Positions 7,234-9,478 of a DNA stretch of 9,478 nt are shown here, one piece after another. The stretch is from Planctomycetia bacterium (lineage in GTDB: Bacteria > Planctomycetota > UBA11346). The stretch spans positions 1-9,478 of the forward strand of contig SYDV01000364.1 of the NCBI GenBank assembly GCA_005801395.1, given 5' to 3'. Position numbers and translations under genes: made by a program. Under the pieces are notes generated by a model that did no database searches, was not told the DNA's origin, and saw only the letters and a program-made list of their open reading frames with translations. Position 1 is the first letter of the stretch, and each line of letters starts with the position of its first letter.

Positions 7234-7662
7234 TCAACTTAACTTGAATTGAATTCCTGGGATTCCCGCCAAAATAGCTGCAACTTGGCGTTGATAACGG
7301 GCCAGAATATCTAAGGCCGCTCGTTGTCGTTTATCGGGTGCGATGAGTAACCGTTCGGCAATGACTGGCATCGCCACTTCTTGATATTGATTCAAAACCG
7401 TTGGGACATCGCTGGCATGATCGCACCAAAATACCTCGCGGTTTTCCAATTCCCCTTTCACCTTTGAACGATAACTAATGTAGACAACGTGGCGCCCTTC
7501 TTGCGTGCGAAAAACAGATATGGCATGCCAGCGGCCACCGCCCACCAACGAATTCCACAATGACGTGCCACTGACGCCATCATTCGAGATAATAAATTCT
7601 CCTACAAAGGTCACTGGCGGCTGCATGCCGCGATCAAGTGTCCATTCTCGCCAATCAGCCAT
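7234..7662 (-). CDS. Hypothetical protein, 142 residues, unrecognised
   Basis: I do not recognise this family. The start at ATG 7662 is supported by AAGGA 7 bases upstream. There is no signal peptide or membrane segment, so it is probably cytoplasmic. The first half is rich in aromatic residues and looks like alternating beta strands (TFVGEFIISNDG, GGRWHAISVF, GRHVVYISYRSKV, NREVFWCDH), while the last 50 residues look helical (MPVIAERLLIAPDKRQRAAL, YQRQVAAILAGIPG). It begins 26 bases after the stop of the coiled-coil gene and is very likely in the same transcript, which suggests the two act together. A beta domain followed by helices could be a small binding or adaptor protein, but that is a guess from appearance only. 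Confidence 0.75.
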   Translation of the reverse strand: MADWREWTLDRGMQPPVTFVGEFIISNDGVSGTSLWNSLVGGGRWHAISVFRTQEGRHVVYISYRSKVKGELENREVFWCDHASDVPTVLNQYQEVAMPVIAERLLIAPDKRQRAALDILARYQRQVAAILAGIPGIQFKLS

Positions 7663-7688
7663 AACCCAGTCCTTGCCTCGTCGCTTTC

Positions 7689-9478
7689 TTACAAATTAGT
7701 TGATGTGCGCAGACGTAATTCCTGTATCTGCTTGTTCAAGCCAGCAATGATTTCCTTATCATCGCTATCCGTTTGTTCTTGGCGAACTTTGGCCGCCATC
7801 ACTGCTTCGCGTGCTTCACGCATCAGCGCTTCAAATTTCACCTTTTGACGTTCTTGACGTGCAATGGCCGTGGAAGCTTCCGCACGTGCCGTAGCTAAAT
7901 CTTTTTCTAAAGCCGCGAGTCGCGTACGCGCTTGGTCAGCTTCGCTCTTGGTTGCCGTCAGTTGGCTTTGCAGTGTCGTTTCGCGCCGTTCAACCACTGA
8001 AATGCGTTCGCGTAAATGAATGTCGCTTTGCGTTTGTCGCGCCAAGCGTTCTTCAAATTGCGCTAATTGATGACGTTGTTCATCAATTTTTCGTTCTAAT
8101 TCTGCGGCGCGTGTGCGCGCTTTTTCCGCGTCGGCAGCCGAATCAGATAAACGCTTAGTCCACACACTGGTGGATTCTTTACGTTCGAGGGCTTCTTTGG
8201 CTCCATCGCGTGCGATATCGGCTTGCGCCATACGCTTGGCTTCGGCCTGCACGCGCTCACTATCAGCGGCCAAACGTTCATTGCTTTGTTTCAATTCGCC
8301 AACCTGACGAACCGCATCATTTAAGCGCGTGGTCAATTGCGCTTCGCGTTCGCTCAATTGTTTAGTCAACGAAACATTGTCATTAGTTAATCGTTCACTC
8401 TGAGCTTGTAAGCGATCACGTTCGGCGGTTAACGATGTTATCGCGGCTTTAGCCGTATCGCGCTCCTGAACTAACTGCGCTTCTTGCGTTTTCAGGCTGT
8501 TCTGTTGCGCGACTGCCTGAGCACTAGCGCCCTGCGCCGTGGTTAATCGTTCACGCACTTGCGCTAATTCCACGGTGAGTTTTTCCGCACGTGCGACTGC
8601 TTCTGCTTCACTGCGTTTTAATTGAACGAGATCCGTTGATGCCGTGCGCGAAATTGCTTCAGCGCGCGCTTGCGATTCGGTTAATTTCGCGCGTTCACGT
8701 TCCATCTCGCTCAATTTAAGGCGAGCTTGATCGCGCTCTTGTGCTGATTGTTTCGTCGCGACGGTCAATTTATCACGTTCGCTACGCAGCGTCGAAAGTT
8801 CTTGTTCAGTAAGCGCCGCACGTTCACCTAATGCTTTGGATTCTTTTGCAAGCTTATCGAGTTGGCTGCGCACTTCTTGTTCGACCGCTTGCGTTTCGCT
8901 CAATTGTTTTTTCAGACCGCCCAGGGTTTGCTCACTTTGATTAACTGTCGCATCGTTGGTTTTACGCAATGCATCCAAACGAGCTTGCAGTTCACTGCGT
9001 TCGCGCTCCAAACGTTCGCGATCAATGCCCAATTGACGTTCACGAGCACTCGCAAATTCAACATTTGCTGCTGCTTTGGTGTGTTCGGCCGACACACGAC
9101 CCAATTCGCCTTTTAATCGTGCGATTTCTGTATTCGCCGTTTCCATCTTCCCCTGCACTTCGGTGATACGTTGCTCTAAAGTGCTAATTGTTTTACGCGT
9201 GTCATTTTGTTCCTGAGTGCGACTGGTCTCGGCTTGTTTGAGCGTCGCGCTTAATTGCCCGCGTGCGGCTTCTGCTTCGACGCGCGCTTCTGTCACCGTT
9301 TTCAATTCCTTCGCATGTGTTTCGCGCAAATGCTTTAACTCAACTTCACGTTCCTGGGTCAAACGGCTACTGCTTTCATTAGCCGTACGCGACAGGTCAT
9401 TTAATTGGGCCTTAGCATTTTGTAATTCGCTGGTCGTTACAGCCAATTTTTCCTGAGCGCCATGTAATTGACGGGTCA
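7689..9478 (-). CDS. Long coiled-coil protein, N-terminal part outside window
   Basis: The frame is open to the window edge, so the start lies beyond 9478; a TTG at 9446 is merely an internal Leu codon, since in-frame codons continue above it. At least 595 residues are seen, almost all predicted coiled coil: Leu, Ala or Val recur in heptad spacing among Glu, Arg, Lys, Gln and Ser/Thr, for example EVELKHLRETHAKELKTV and ERDRLQAQSERLTNDN. I find no proline and no cysteine in the whole visible stretch, and a single Trp (STSVWTKRL). That predicts an unbroken helical rod of nearly 90 nm if fully extended. No ATPase signature, hinge or membrane segment is visible here, so it is not shown to be an SMC protein; the missing N terminus could hold a functional domain. 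The tail QELRLRTSTNL ends at TAA 7691-7689. A structural or scaffold role is plausible. Similarity searches would hit many coiled coils spuriously. Confidence 0.85.
   Translation of the reverse strand, partial: TRQLHGAQEKLAVTTSELQNAKAQLNDLSRTANESSSRLTQEREVELKHLRETHAKELKTVTEARVEAEAARGQLSATLKQAETSRTQEQNDTRKTISTLEQRITEVQGKMETANTEIARLKGELGRVSAEHTKAAANVEFASARERQLGIDRERLERERSELQARLDALRKTNDATVNQSEQTLGGLKKQLSETQAVEQEVRSQLDKLAKESKALGERAALTEQELSTLRSERDKLTVATKQSAQERDQARLKLSEMERERAKLTESQARAEAISRTASTDLVQLKRSEAEAVARAEKLTVELAQVRERLTTAQGASAQAVAQQNSLKTQEAQLVQERDTAKAAITSLTAERDRLQAQSERLTNDNVSLTKQLSEREAQLTTRLNDAVRQVGELKQSNERLAADSERVQAEAKRMAQADIARDGAKEALERKESTSVWTKRLSDSAADAEKARTRAAELERKIDEQRHQLAQFEERLARQTQSDIHLRERISVVERRETTLQSQLTATKSEADQARTRLAALEKDLATARAEASTAIARQERQKVKFEALMREAREAVMAAKVRQEQTDSDDKEIIAGLNKQIQELRLRTSTNL

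Noticed and set aside
7952..9456. Several plus-strand frames of 60-84 codons opposite the coiled-coil gene
   Set aside because: Repetitive codon use in the coiled-coil gene keeps the opposite frames open; none has independent support.
7689..9478. Calling the coiled-coil protein an SMC chromosome-segregation ATPase
   Set aside because: No Walker A, Walker B, signature motif or hinge is visible in the part present; coiled-coil similarity alone is not evidence.

Overview
The window reads as a piece of a bacterial chromosome of moderate GC content. It has dense genes on both strands and no tRNA, rRNA, CRISPR array or insertion sequence that I can see. Three things hint at the Planctomycetes-Verrucomicrobia-Chlamydiae (PVC) group: a eukaryote-like (type 2) isoleucyl-tRNA synthetase, a twin-arginine-exported TIM-barrel protein of the sugar phosphate isomerase/epimerase kind, and an unassigned enolase-superfamily enzyme next to it. 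This placement is inference from protein character, not a proven assignment.

Layout. Bases 1-2289 (+) hold the C-terminal three quarters of ileS. Converging on it from the other strand is a two-gene unit, a STAS-domain protein (3260-2871) followed by an RsbW/SpoIIAB-like ATP-binding protein (2874-2323). Their start and stop overlap as ATGA, the usual pair of a partner-switching regulatory module. From 3261 to 3837 there is no intact gene, only a decayed C-terminal remnant of an iron-type alcohol dehydrogenase (about 3794-3534) and a stretch with a candidate promoter for the STAS gene.

Next comes a minus-strand catabolic unit: an intact enolase-superfamily enzyme (6207-4744), overlapping by ATGA a TIM-barrel protein (4747-3838) that is split by one extra G in a run of eight, then the alcohol dehydrogenase remnant. 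An AraC-family regulator (6287-7207, +) is divergent from this unit across a very short spacer and is its most likely regulator. The three enzyme types suggest a pathway for a sugar acid, polyol or related compound. In this genome or assembly only the first enzyme is whole.

At the right end a second minus-strand unit enters from beyond the window: at least 595 residues of very regular coiled coil with no proline or cysteine seen, followed 26 bases later by a 142-residue protein I do not recognise. The most notable points are the G-tract frameshift (error, decay or phase switch), the eroding dehydrogenase, the regulated but partly broken catabolic unit, and the coiled-coil rod with its small unknown partner.
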